Source: Prevotella sp.
GTDB lineage: Bacteria; Bacteroidota; Bacteroidia; Bacteroidales; Bacteroidaceae
Direction: 5' to 3'
Length of the DNA stretch: 64,000 nt
NCBI GenBank assembly: GCA_016281815.1
Contig: JAEEJK010000083.1
Span: 1-64,000 of the forward strand
Shown here: positions 26,102 through 34,192 of the stretch, piece by piece
Layout of the letters: each line of letters starts with the position of its first letter
How positions within the stretch are numbered: the stretch's first letter is position 1
Translations under genes and position numbers: made by a program
The notes under the pieces: model-generated
Databases searched by the model: none
The model's input: only the letters and a program-made list of their open reading frames with translations
Told to the model about the DNA's origin: nothing

Positions 26102-27511
26102 TTAGAACTGGAAATAAATAAACTGGTCACCGCCCAACACTCCGAACAAAATGATATATGCTATCATCACTGCAAGATAAACATGCCGTACAAGCCATGA
26201 AGGAGACGTGGCAATACGCATTTTCCATTGGAACTCATCTGCCAATCCTTTTGACAACAAGATAACCATTGCCACACCTATCGCAATGAAATTGGCATAT
26301 TCCAACATGGGAATACCAAAATGTGTGAAGATGCCCGTGATTACCATCACAGCATCTTTCAAATTTTTGGCACGGAACAAGACCCATGCCAGACAAACAA
26401 GTATGAACGTCACTGCCCAGTGACAGAGTTTCCTCACTCCCGTATACTTCTGTCTGCCTATGCCGAAAGCCTTCTCCAAACAAAGCAAGATGCCGTGGAG
26501 CATTCCCCAGCAAAAGAAAGTCCAATTGGCTCCATGCCAAATGCCGCTGACCAGAAATGTCACAAAGAGATTAAAATAATTGCGCATCCGGCTGACGCGG
26601 TTACCCCCCAATGGAATATAAACATAATCCTTAAACCATGTGGAAAGCGATATGTGCCACCGATGCCAGAACTCACCTACAGAGCATGAGAGATAAGGAC
26701 GGCGGAAGTTCTCCATCAGTCGGAATCCCATCACACGTGCCGCACCGATGGCGATCAGCGAATAGCCAGCGAAATCGCCATAAATCTGGAAGGGAAAGAG
26801 TAATGAGGCAACCAAATAAGATCCCCCATTATGTTTGTCCACATTGTTGAAGACGGGGTCAACATAGAGTCCACAGCGGTCTGCCAACACCAATTTCAGG
26901 AAATAGCCCCAAACCATGAGCCTTACTCCAGCCATCACTGCCTCATAATCGAAACAATTTCTTTTTTTGAACTGAGGCAACAAGTTGTTGGAACGCTCAA
27001 TAGGTCCTGCAACCAACTGTGGGAAAAATGAGACAAACAAGGCATAGGTGGGGAAATCGCGTTCCACTTTGGTCGTTCCACGGTACACATCAATCGAATA
27101 GCCGAGTGCCTGAAACGTATAGAAAGAGATGCCGACAGGCAACAACAATCCGAACTTTGGCAGGCTGATGGCGAAGCCGTAGTCCTTCATGAACGCCACA
27201 ATGTTTGAAGCGAGGAAATTGTAATACTTAAATAAGAACAAAATTCCAAGATTGAGTATCAAACTACCCACCAGACACCACTTCTTTGCTCCTTTTCCCT
27301 TAAAACTGGCTATGCCCAATGAGGCGATATATGTGACCACAGTACTGGTAAGCAGCAACAGCGCATATGCAGGTACCCAGTTCATGTAGAAGTAATAACT
27401 TGCTGCGAGGAGCAACAAGTTTCTCGCCCTTAACTGCGTGGAGGGGATGCAAAAATACAGCACACACACAATTGGGAAAAACAACAGGAATGAAATAGAA
27501 TTAAACAACAT
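26102..27511 (-). CDS. MBOAT-family membrane O-acyltransferase (copy 1)
   Basis: A 469-residue polytopic protein of the AlgI/PatA type that brings acyl groups across the membrane for O-acylation of a glycan. It has about ten hydrophobic segments and the family motifs RWHISLSTWFKDYVYIPLGG (about 284-303) and SGIWHGANW (about 322-330), where His326 is the catalytic residue of MBOAT proteins. The SGNH partner gene follows. Large parts are near-identical to copy 2 at 28502, whereas copy 3 at 34193 is more distant. The acyl donor and glycan acceptor are unknown; acetyl is most likely by analogy. Confidence 0.92.
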   Translation of the reverse strand: MLFNSISFLLFFPIVCVLYFCIPSTQLRARNLLLLAASYYFYMNWVPAYALLLLTSTVVTYIASLGIASFKGKGAKKWCLVGSLILNLGILFLFKYYNFLASNIVAFMKDYGFAISLPKFGLLLPVGISFYTFQALGYSIDVYRGTTKVERDFPTYALFVSFFPQLVAGPIERSNNLLPQFKKRNCFDYEAVMAGVRLMVWGYFLKLVLADRCGLYVDPVFNNVDKHNGGSYLVASLLFPFQIYGDFAGYSLIAIGAARVMGFRLMENFRRPYLSCSVGEFWHRWHISLSTWFKDYVYIPLGGNRVSRMRNYFNLFVTFLVSGIWHGANWTFFCWGMLHGILLCLEKAFGIGRQKYTGVRKLCHWAVTFILVCLAWVLFRAKNLKDAVMVITGIFTHFGIPMLEYANFIAIGVAMVILLSKGLADEFQWKMRIATSPSWLVRHVYLAVMIAYIILFGVLGGDQFIYFQF

Positions 27512-27582
27512 CTCTACTTCAACATTCTTTTGATGACTGTGTGACGAATTCCATCATTTTATCAATTTAGGCATGCTGCTGG

Positions 27583-28491
27583 CTACATGGATTCCAACGT
27601 TCTCTTCAAATCACTGGCAAAGAGGGAAGAGAAGGCCCTGGCAGGCTGATCCCACAGATGATATCTGTCCAAGAAATACTCAGGGTGATCGAGATACAGT
27701 CCAGGTGTGTGATAATCCAAGAAAGGAATGTCATTTTGTTTTGCCAATGCTTTCAAGGGACCGTAATGGTCGGCATCGACTTTCATGTACATCGGTGACA
27801 GCATGAATATCAGTTTGATGTCTTTCTGCTTGCAAAGATTTACAAATTTCTGCACATAACTCAACTTCAGGCTGTCAATGAACTGCGGTGTATCACTATG
27901 CCGCAATGCACTTACAGGATGAGTGGGTTTGGGATTGGGAAGGTATCCATGGTCTGCACCTTCCTGCCGATTGACAACCAAGCCGAAAATATTGGACACG
28001 GCTCTGGCATTATAGCGGTAGAGATGTGAGACACGATATTTCTGATAATTGCCTGCCAGCCGGAAGACAGAGTCAGCCCTCTCGCTCAAGCCAAAATATG
28101 GAGAAAAGAATGACACGGCATCAAAGTTATGGGATGTCAGTGCATAATCACTTGACAAGACCTCCAGGCATACAATTTTGGGAGTATGATGTGTCAATAC
28201 ATAGTTGAGGTTAATATAGTGGGCATAGATGTTGTTGGTGGCATCAATACCCCCATTGTAAACACTCATTCCCAGTGTGTCGCTGATGATGGATGACACA
28301 TAGTGCCGTTGGCATTTTGAGGCACCCAATAGCAAGACATCCTCATTCAAATCATTGACCATATATTTCATCTTCGGCCCAGTCGTATCATGTGTGTTCT
28401 GATTGATCCACCACATCAACATGCCACCAAGACGGTCTACAACGAAGACCCCGACAAGTATAAACAAAATGCTTATTACCAACTTTTTCAT
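27583..28491 (-). CDS. Membrane-anchored SGNH-fold protein paired with MBOAT (copy 2)
   Basis: A 302-residue homologue of copy 1 with the same N-terminal anchor (MKKLVISILFILVGVFVVD) and SMSVYNGGIDA-type core. Block I here is LGASKCQRHY in place of GTSR, still with a Ser. Block V is DRYHLWDQPA, so the usual Gly after the His motif is a Pro. The ATG at 28491 is chosen; a longer frame would run back over the MBOAT gene end. It lies 10 bp after the MBOAT copy 2 stop. Confidence 0.8.
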   Translation of the reverse strand: MKKLVISILFILVGVFVVDRLGGMLMWWINQNTHDTTGPKMKYMVNDLNEDVLLLGASKCQRHYVSSIISDTLGMSVYNGGIDATNNIYAHYINLNYVLTHHTPKIVCLEVLSSDYALTSHNFDAVSFFSPYFGLSERADSVFRLAGNYQKYRVSHLYRYNARAVSNIFGLVVNRQEGADHGYLPNPKPTHPVSALRHSDTPQFIDSLKLSYVQKFVNLCKQKDIKLIFMLSPMYMKVDADHYGPLKALAKQNDIPFLDYHTPGLYLDHPEYFLDRYHLWDQPARAFSSLFASDLKRTLESM

Positions 28492-28501
28492 CTTCCTGAT
28501 T

Positions 28502-29938
28502 TTAGAACTGGAAATAGATAAATTGGCCGCCATCCAACACACCAAACAGGATGATATAACAAATCATCATGATGAGATAGACATGGCGCACCAACCAAGA
28601 AGGAGACTCCGCCACACGGACTTTCCATTGATATTCTTCCGCCAACTCCTTGATCATCAATATAGTTAATGCCATAAAAATGGCTATGAAATTTGCATAT
28701 TCAGGCATCGGCTCACCAGGATTGGTGAAGATTCCCACGATGACGGTCACCGCATCTTGCAAACTGTTGGCGCGGAAAAAAATCAAGGCAAACATCACCA
28801 ATAGAAATGTAAGAAAACGATTTAGCCAAAGCCACCATTCCTTTTTTCTCAGGCCATGCTTCTTCTCAAATTTTCGCTGACGCTTCTCCTTCAGGATGCA
28901 AACGACCAGATAAAAGCCAAAAATGGCAAAACTCACCACATAGGTCCAGGCTGCCCCATGCCAAAAGCCGGAAATAACGAAGGTGATGAAGATGGCCAAG
29001 CACCACTTCCACAAGTGCGTGCTGCTCCCCACCATGGGATAATAGATATAGTCCATAAACCATGAAGTAAGGGAAATGTGATTGCGTTTCCAATAATCCT
29101 GTACAGATACCGAAAAGAAATAGGGCCGCCGAAAGTTGTCCATGAGTCGGAAACCCATCACACGTGCTGCCCCGATAGCGATGAAACTATAACCTGCGAA
29201 GTCGCCGTAAAGTTGGAAGGGGAACAACAGAGAGGCCACCAGATACGAACCGCCGTTATGTGCACTGACATGGTTATATATGGTATCGACATAAAGGGCG
29301 CAGCGGTCGGCCAACACAAGTTTCATAAAATAGCCCCATACCATAATCCTAACTCCCATCATCACCGATTCGTAATCCAACCGATGCTCTTCCTTGAACT
29401 GTGGCAACAGATTATTGGAACGCTCAATAGGACCTGCAACCAACTGAGGGAAAAAAGAGACAAACAAGGCATAGGTGGGGAAATCGCGTTCCACTTTGGT
29501 CGTTCCTCGGTACACATCAATCGAATAGCCAAGTGCCTGAAATGTATAGAAAGAGATACCGACAGGGAGCAGCAATCTTAACTCCGGCAAGTCTATTCCC
29601 AGTCCACAAGCATGCAAAGCCATCTCTATGTTCTCCGCAAAGAAATTGTAATACTTAAACAGGAACAAAATGGCGAGATTCAGCACAAGGCTTGTCACCA
29701 GACAGGTTTTCTTTTTCCAATTCTCCTTAAAACTGCCAATTCCTATAGCCGCAAAATAGGTGATGACGGTGCTGGTCAGCAATAAAAGCGCATAGACTGG
29801 TTTCCAATTCATGTAAAAGTAGTAACTGGCCAAAAGCAGGAACAAGTTTCTCATCCTCACCCGAGAGGCTGGGATAAGAAAGTAACACATACACACTATT
29901 GGAAAAAACAGCAGGAATGCTATGGAATTGAACAACAT
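28502..29938 (-). CDS. MBOAT-family membrane O-acyltransferase (copy 2, mosaic)
   Basis: A 478-residue MBOAT protein. Residues 1-273 and about 391-478 follow copy 1 closely; for example residues 127-182 are identical. The central part (about 274-390, bases 28770-29120) is of a different MBOAT type: KRNHISLTSWFMDYIYYPMVG replaces RWHISLSTWFKDYVYIPLGG, and SGFWHGAAW carries the catalytic His327. A charged stretch near 350-368 has no counterpart. This looks like a recombinant gene. Its SGNH partner follows on the same strand. Confidence 0.9.
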   Translation of the reverse strand: MLFNSIAFLLFFPIVCMCYFLIPASRVRMRNLFLLLASYYFYMNWKPVYALLLLTSTVITYFAAIGIGSFKENWKKKTCLVTSLVLNLAILFLFKYYNFFAENIEMALHACGLGIDLPELRLLLPVGISFYTFQALGYSIDVYRGTTKVERDFPTYALFVSFFPQLVAGPIERSNNLLPQFKEEHRLDYESVMMGVRIMVWGYFMKLVLADRCALYVDTIYNHVSAHNGGSYLVASLLFPFQLYGDFAGYSFIAIGAARVMGFRLMDNFRRPYFFSVSVQDYWKRNHISLTSWFMDYIYYPMVGSSTHLWKWCLAIFITFVISGFWHGAAWTYVVSFAIFGFYLVVCILKEKRQRKFEKKHGLRKKEWWLWLNRFLTFLLVMFALIFFRANSLQDAVTVIVGIFTNPGEPMPEYANFIAIFMALTILMIKELAEEYQWKVRVAESPSWLVRHVYLIMMICYIILFGVLDGGQFIYFQF

Positions 29939-29988
29939 CTGTTTACGACGTTACAATACTTTTTGATGATACGATATGTCTAAATTAT

Positions 29989-30035
29989 GCCTGCCTCATC
30001 CATTGAATGTTGATGGCACTTGGGATGAGGCAGGC
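29989..30035 (-). terminator. 13-bp perfect inverted repeat, probable terminator of the rsmI-lipoprotein-symporter operon
   Basis: GCCTGCCTCATCC (29989-30001) and GGATGAGGCAGGC (30023-30035) form a perfect 13-bp stem with a 21-nt loop. It lies 34 bp past the symporter stop on the minus strand. Only a weak T-rich tail follows on that strand, so it may also be a processing or stabilising hairpin. Confidence 0.55.
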
Positions 30036-30069
30036 CAATATTCACCGGGTAAATGCGATTACCCTGCGA

Positions 30070-31536
30070 TTAGTTTTTCTTCCAAAGACGGCTCATGTCC
30101 TCGAGGGTCTTACCTTTGGTCTCGGGCACCAACCTCCATACGAAGATGGCAGCGATCACGCAGATAATACCATAGAGTCCATAAGTAAACCAATGTCCGA
30201 AGTCGTCACCTTCAGTGAGATGCATATTGAACATGGGCACGAAGGTCGAACTGACAATGAAGTTGAAAATCCACTGGAAAGCCACGGCGATGGCCACTGC
30301 AGCACCACGGATTGTATTGGGGAATATCTCGGCAATAAGCACCCAGCAGATGGGTCCCCATGAGAACATGAACGAGGCGGAGTAAACCATGATGGAGATT
30401 GCGGTGACCATCTCCATACCAGCGTGGCCAAATGTCAAGGCGACACCGAAAGCGCCAATGGCCATGCCAAGAGAACCATAGATGAGAAGTGGCTTGCGAC
30501 CCCATTTCTCCACTGTGAAGATGGCAACCAGCGTGAAGAGAATATTGATCACACCCATGAACACAGTAACCACCATCGGGTTCTCCATACCCATGTCACC
30601 GAAGATGCGCGGAGCATAGTAGAGTACGGCATTGATACCCACTGCCTGCTGGAACACGCTGAGCATGATGCCCACGAAGATGCAAAGTGCGCCATAGGTC
30701 ATGAGTTTCTCTGTCTTCACTGTGAGGGTATCCTTGATATCCTGCAAGATATGTGCTGCTTTCGAGGAGCCATTGATTTTCGAGAGAACATTGAGCGCCT
30801 TCTCGTCCTGTCCTATTGACACCAAATAGCGCGGTGTCTCGGGCACGAAACAGATAAGCAATGCAAAGAGACCAGCAGGTATAGCCTCGGAACCGAACAT
30901 ATAGCGCCATCCCGTAGTGACAGTCCACTGTGCTGCAGGATTAATGGCAGCCAGTCCCTTGCCCATCTCCTCCACAAGCGGCTGGATATGGTCGCCCAGG
31001 ATGAAGAAATTGACGAAATAGACCACCAACTGACCGAAAATGATGGCAAATTGGTTCCAACTGACAAGCATGCCTCGGATGTTGGACGGTGCCACCTCAC
31101 CGATATACATCGGGCAGATAGCCGAAGCCAGGCCGACACCTATACCGCCAATGACACGATAGAAGTTGAACATCAACAGCAGCGAGTATGTAGCCTTTCC
31201 GTGCTCAAAGAACAAGAATTCGGGATTCATGGATCCAAGTGCAGAGATGAAGAACAGCAAGCCCGCGACAATAAGTGACTTCTTTCGTCCGAGATTGGTG
31301 GCCAACAGTCCTGACAAAGCCGAACCGATGATGCATCCGATCAATGCGGAAGCCGATGTGAATCCATGCCATCCGTCAGTGTATTGGAAATCCTGTGCAT
31401 CCTTGAAGAATGCCTGAAGTCCTTTTTCTGCGCCAGAGATGACCGCCGTGTCATAGCCGAAAAGCAGACCACCGAGTACGGCCACGAGTACAATGGAGAA
31501 CAAATAACTTTTGCTACCTTGATTTTGGGTATTCAT
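30070..31536 (-). CDS. Sugar:H+ symporter of the MFS sugar porter family (XylE-like)
   Basis: A 488-residue 12-helix inner-membrane transporter. Sugar porter signatures are present: GGLLFGYDTAVISGA (helix 1), GRKKSL after helix 2, PETPRYL at the end of helix 6, QQAVGINAVLYYAPRIF (helix 7), WGRKPLL, and PETKGKTLEDMSRLW at the C-terminus. These resemble E. coli XylE, so D-xylose or a similar monosaccharide is the likely substrate. Third gene after rsmI and the lipoprotein. Xylose uptake would fit the xylan-debranching genes at 2.5-10.7 kb, but this link is inference. Confidence 0.92.
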   Translation of the reverse strand: MNTQNQGSKSYLFSIVLVAVLGGLLFGYDTAVISGAEKGLQAFFKDAQDFQYTDGWHGFTSASALIGCIIGSALSGLLATNLGRKKSLIVAGLLFFISALGSMNPEFLFFEHGKATYSLLLMFNFYRVIGGIGVGLASAICPMYIGEVAPSNIRGMLVSWNQFAIIFGQLVVYFVNFFILGDHIQPLVEEMGKGLAAINPAAQWTVTTGWRYMFGSEAIPAGLFALLICFVPETPRYLVSIGQDEKALNVLSKINGSSKAAHILQDIKDTLTVKTEKLMTYGALCIFVGIMLSVFQQAVGINAVLYYAPRIFGDMGMENPMVVTVFMGVINILFTLVAIFTVEKWGRKPLLIYGSLGMAIGAFGVALTFGHAGMEMVTAISIMVYSASFMFSWGPICWVLIAEIFPNTIRGAAVAIAVAFQWIFNFIVSSTFVPMFNMHLTEGDDFGHWFTYGLYGIICVIAAIFVWRLVPETKGKTLEDMSRLWKKN

Positions 31537-31571
31537 AACAATTAGGATTGAATAATATGAGTTAGTTAGTT

Positions 31572-32429
31572 TTATTTCACCATGACGACAAGCACCTTGG
31601 AAGTATGCCAGAACTGCACCTCATCGGTGATGCGCAAGGTATACTGCTTGGAGGCATCCATCTCCAATTTGTAAGATGATGCAGGATGGTTGGTGAGGAT
31701 TTTGGCATATTTGGAATACAGTTTGATCTCCTTCTGATTCCGGGTGTCAATCTTCGTGAAGTAATTTTTGTTGTAGGCTCCACGCATCACCTTACCGTCC
31801 TTGTCAAGGATGTTCTGTTCCTTAAGTTCACTCTTCGTACCAAAGACATAGTATGCCACGTGGAGTTGCTTGTCCTGCTCGCTGATGGTCTGTGACTTCT
31901 GGGAACTCTCATCCTTGAGATAGGCTACGTCATTGTTGAGCACGTTGATGGCTTCGTCCATCTCACTGATACGTACATCCTTGTCATCAAGCATCTTACG
32001 CAGTTCTGCAAGTTTTTTATCCTTATCCTCCAGTTGACTGACCATCATGTCGATTGTTTTCTTGAATTCATCCCCCTTGATGCTACTCTCATTGAGTTGC
32101 TGGCGTAACTTGTCAATCAGTTTCCTGTTGTTTTCCATACGCTCTTGGATGTAACGGATGTCAGACTTGATCTGTGAAGCCTTGTCGGCGCCTTCTCCAC
32201 CTTTGGAAAGGGTTGCCCGGTTCTCCGCTGCGTTGATCTCCCTAAATCCCTCTTGAATCTCGTTAAGCGTCGTCATTAACTCTGAGATCTCATTGTCACG
32301 TTGGTCGATGATTTTCTGCAACGAATCGCTGGCAGAGGTGTCGACAACATCCACCATTGGAGCCTTGGGCTCCTCCTTGCAGCTGACGAGAGCCAGCAGA
32401 CAAACGGCAAAAAACAAAACTTTTCTCAT
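31572..32429 (-). CDS. Coiled-coil lipoprotein, Cbp1-like
   Basis: A 285-residue exported lipoprotein: signal peptide MRKVLFFAVCLLALVSC with lipobox Cys17, then a long heptad-rich coiled coil (about 35-200) and a beta-rich C-terminal domain starting HVAYYVFGTKSELKEQNIL. Bacteroidetes have many homologues; one from Bacteroides fragilis has been described as a collagen-binding adhesin (Cbp1), and the shape is similar. Whether this protein binds collagen is not shown by the sequence. It sits between rsmI and the symporter, 29 bp after the former. Confidence 0.75.
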   Translation of the reverse strand: MRKVLFFAVCLLALVSCKEEPKAPMVDVVDTSASDSLQKIIDQRDNEISELMTTLNEIQEGFREINAAENRATLSKGGEGADKASQIKSDIRYIQERMENNRKLIDKLRQQLNESSIKGDEFKKTIDMMVSQLEDKDKKLAELRKMLDDKDVRISEMDEAINVLNNDVAYLKDESSQKSQTISEQDKQLHVAYYVFGTKSELKEQNILDKDGKVMRGAYNKNYFTKIDTRNQKEIKLYSKYAKILTNHPASSYKLEMDASKQYTLRITDEVQFWHTSKVLVVMVK

Positions 32430-32458
32430 GTTATTTTTTTCTTTTGAGTTGTATTTCC

Positions 32459-33151
32459 CTAAACCTTTTCTTTTGTTTTCTCATCACATCCAGAAACAAC
32501 AATGACAATCTCACCTCGTGGGGGTTGCTCAGTGAAGTGGTCGGTGAGGGCATTCAATGTTCCACGGACACTCTCCTCATGCACTTTGGAGATTTCACGC
32601 ACCACACAGGCTCTGCGGTCTTCTCCCAGCACTTCTGCCAGTTGCTGCAGTGTCTTCACCAAGCGGTGAGGTGACTCATAGAAAACCATGGTACGAGTCT
32701 CATCGGCGAGCGCCATCAACCGAGTCTGCCTACCTTTTTTCTGAGGAAGAAAGCCCTCAAAGCAGAAACGGTCGTCTGGAAGTGCGGAATCAACAAGAGC
32801 CGGCACAAATGCTGTTGCTCCTGGCAGGCACTGCACTTCTATCCCTGCTGCGACAGTTTCGCGCACGAGAAAGAATCCTGGGTCACTGATACCAGGAGTG
32901 CCGGCATCGCTTACCAATGCCACCGTCTGTCCTGCCTTCAGTCTTTCAACCACCTGTGCAGAGGTGCCATGTTCATTGAACTTATGATGGGACATAAGAT
33001 GGTTGTGGATGTCGTAGTGCTTCAACAGCACCCCAGTAGTGCGAGTATCCTCTGCCAAGATAACATCGGCCTCCTTGAGTACCCTGAGCGCTCTGAGTGT
33101 GATGTCTTCCAGATTGCCCACAGGTGTAGGAACAATATACAAAATGCCCAT
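32459..33151 (-). CDS. rsmI: 16S rRNA (cytidine(1402)-2'-O)-methyltransferase RsmI
   Basis: A 230-residue tetrapyrrole-methylase-fold enzyme that 2'-O-methylates C1402 of 16S rRNA. The N-terminal GILYIVPTPVGNLEDITLRALRVLKE and AEDTRTTGVLL are diagnostic, with VALVSDAGTPGISDPG (about 80-95) as the SAM-binding loop and VFYESPHRL near 160. The ATG at 33151 is used because a longer frame reads back through the promoter element at 33160-33167. It is the first gene of an operon with the lipoprotein and the symporter. Confidence 0.95.
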   Translation of the reverse strand: MGILYIVPTPVGNLEDITLRALRVLKEADVILAEDTRTTGVLLKHYDIHNHLMSHHKFNEHGTSAQVVERLKAGQTVALVSDAGTPGISDPGFFLVRETVAAGIEVQCLPGATAFVPALVDSALPDDRFCFEGFLPQKKGRQTRLMALADETRTMVFYESPHRLVKTLQQLAEVLGEDRRACVVREISKVHEESVRGTLNALTDHFTEQPPRGEIVIVVSGCDEKTKEKV

Positions 33152-33159
33152 AATCGGTA

Positions 33160-33189
33160 CAAATTTACTGCAAATCAAAGAAACAGCAA
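33160..33189 (-). promoter_or_regulatory. Bacteroidetes promoter for rsmI (TTTG-N18-TAAATTTG)
   Basis: The minus strand has TTTG (33189-33186) and TAAATTTG (33167-33160). Only 8 bp separate it from the rsmI ATG, so the transcript should have almost no leader. Confidence 0.7.
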
Positions 33190-33260
33190 AACAATTTACG
33201 TTTTTTTTGGTTTTTATCGGAATTCATCAGCCATTGCAGGGACCACACAAGAATTGTCAT

Positions 33261-34187
33261 TTACCTTGTACTGACATCGTCCTTTTGCTTTTTCCTTGCC
33301 TTGATGTCACAGACCAACTCCCGCGTGAACAGATCTGCCCCATGGGCATTGAGGTGACTTTTGTCAAAAAAACACTCTTTTTTCCTAAGAAATGTGGGAT
33401 CATTTGAATAGTCGAGGAAAGGAATGTCGTATTTGCGGCTGATCTCCCTGATTGGTTCAAAGACAGAATCGTTGGCTCCGAAGAAATAAGGTGACACCAC
33501 AAACACCAGTTGGGTCGGTCCCATCTCGTTGATCATTTTCTCAAAGTATTCCATTTTCAAGGAGTCACGGGTGACCTTTTTACCCTTGTACCACGGCTTG
33601 CCTTTGGCTGGCACACTTTTCATTATTCTGTTGACACCCACGAATCCTTCATCTCCTCCCAACTTCAATGGATTGATGACATCGGCTGCCAATTCCGCAA
33701 AACAGGAGTTATAACGATACATCCAACTGAGCATTTTCCATTGCTCCGAGGAATCCACTTTGTCAAAAATTTCTTCAATTCCTTCCCTATTGTAATACCT
33801 TCGCAATCTCCACAGAAAAAGATTATTCTCGCTTTTCCTGATATCATATTGAGGTGTTACTTCATAAATGACCATTTTGGGATGATAGCGGTGACTGATG
33901 AGTTTCCACCAGGCATAATAAAGCACGATGCCCATGGCGTCCTCTCCGCAATTGAAGCAAGAGAGACCAAGAGAATCTGCAATAATCTGAGGATTGTAAT
34001 GATAGTGTGCCCTTGATGACCCAAATACCAGCACATCTTCTTTGCAATAGTCAGAAATATAGTTACGCCGATATGTCATGCCTCCCTTAGGATGCGATGA
34101 GGCATAATTCAACACCGAGCCTACCAGCCGGTCAATGACGAACATGATGGCTAAAAAGAGCAATATTCTGACAATGAATTTCCGCAT
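33261..34187 (-). CDS. Membrane-anchored SGNH-fold protein paired with MBOAT (copy 3)
   Basis: A 308-residue protein with an N-terminal membrane helix (MRKFIVRILLFLAIMFVID) and an SGNH-type domain. Block I is FGSSRAHYHY (Ser nucleophile) and block V is DKSHLNAHGA, the closest of the three copies to the canonical D-x-x-H-L-N-x-x-G. The ATG at 34187 lies 5 bp after the MBOAT stop. It is clearly related to copies 1 and 2 but distant, so this pair is an older duplicate or a separate acquisition. Confidence 0.83.
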   Translation of the reverse strand: MRKFIVRILLFLAIMFVIDRLVGSVLNYASSHPKGGMTYRRNYISDYCKEDVLVFGSSRAHYHYNPQIIADSLGLSCFNCGEDAMGIVLYYAWWKLISHRYHPKMVIYEVTPQYDIRKSENNLFLWRLRRYYNREGIEEIFDKVDSSEQWKMLSWMYRYNSCFAELAADVINPLKLGGDEGFVGVNRIMKSVPAKGKPWYKGKKVTRDSLKMEYFEKMINEMGPTQLVFVVSPYFFGANDSVFEPIREISRKYDIPFLDYSNDPTFLRKKECFFDKSHLNAHGADLFTRELVCDIKARKKQKDDVSTR

Positions 34188-34192
34188 ACATT

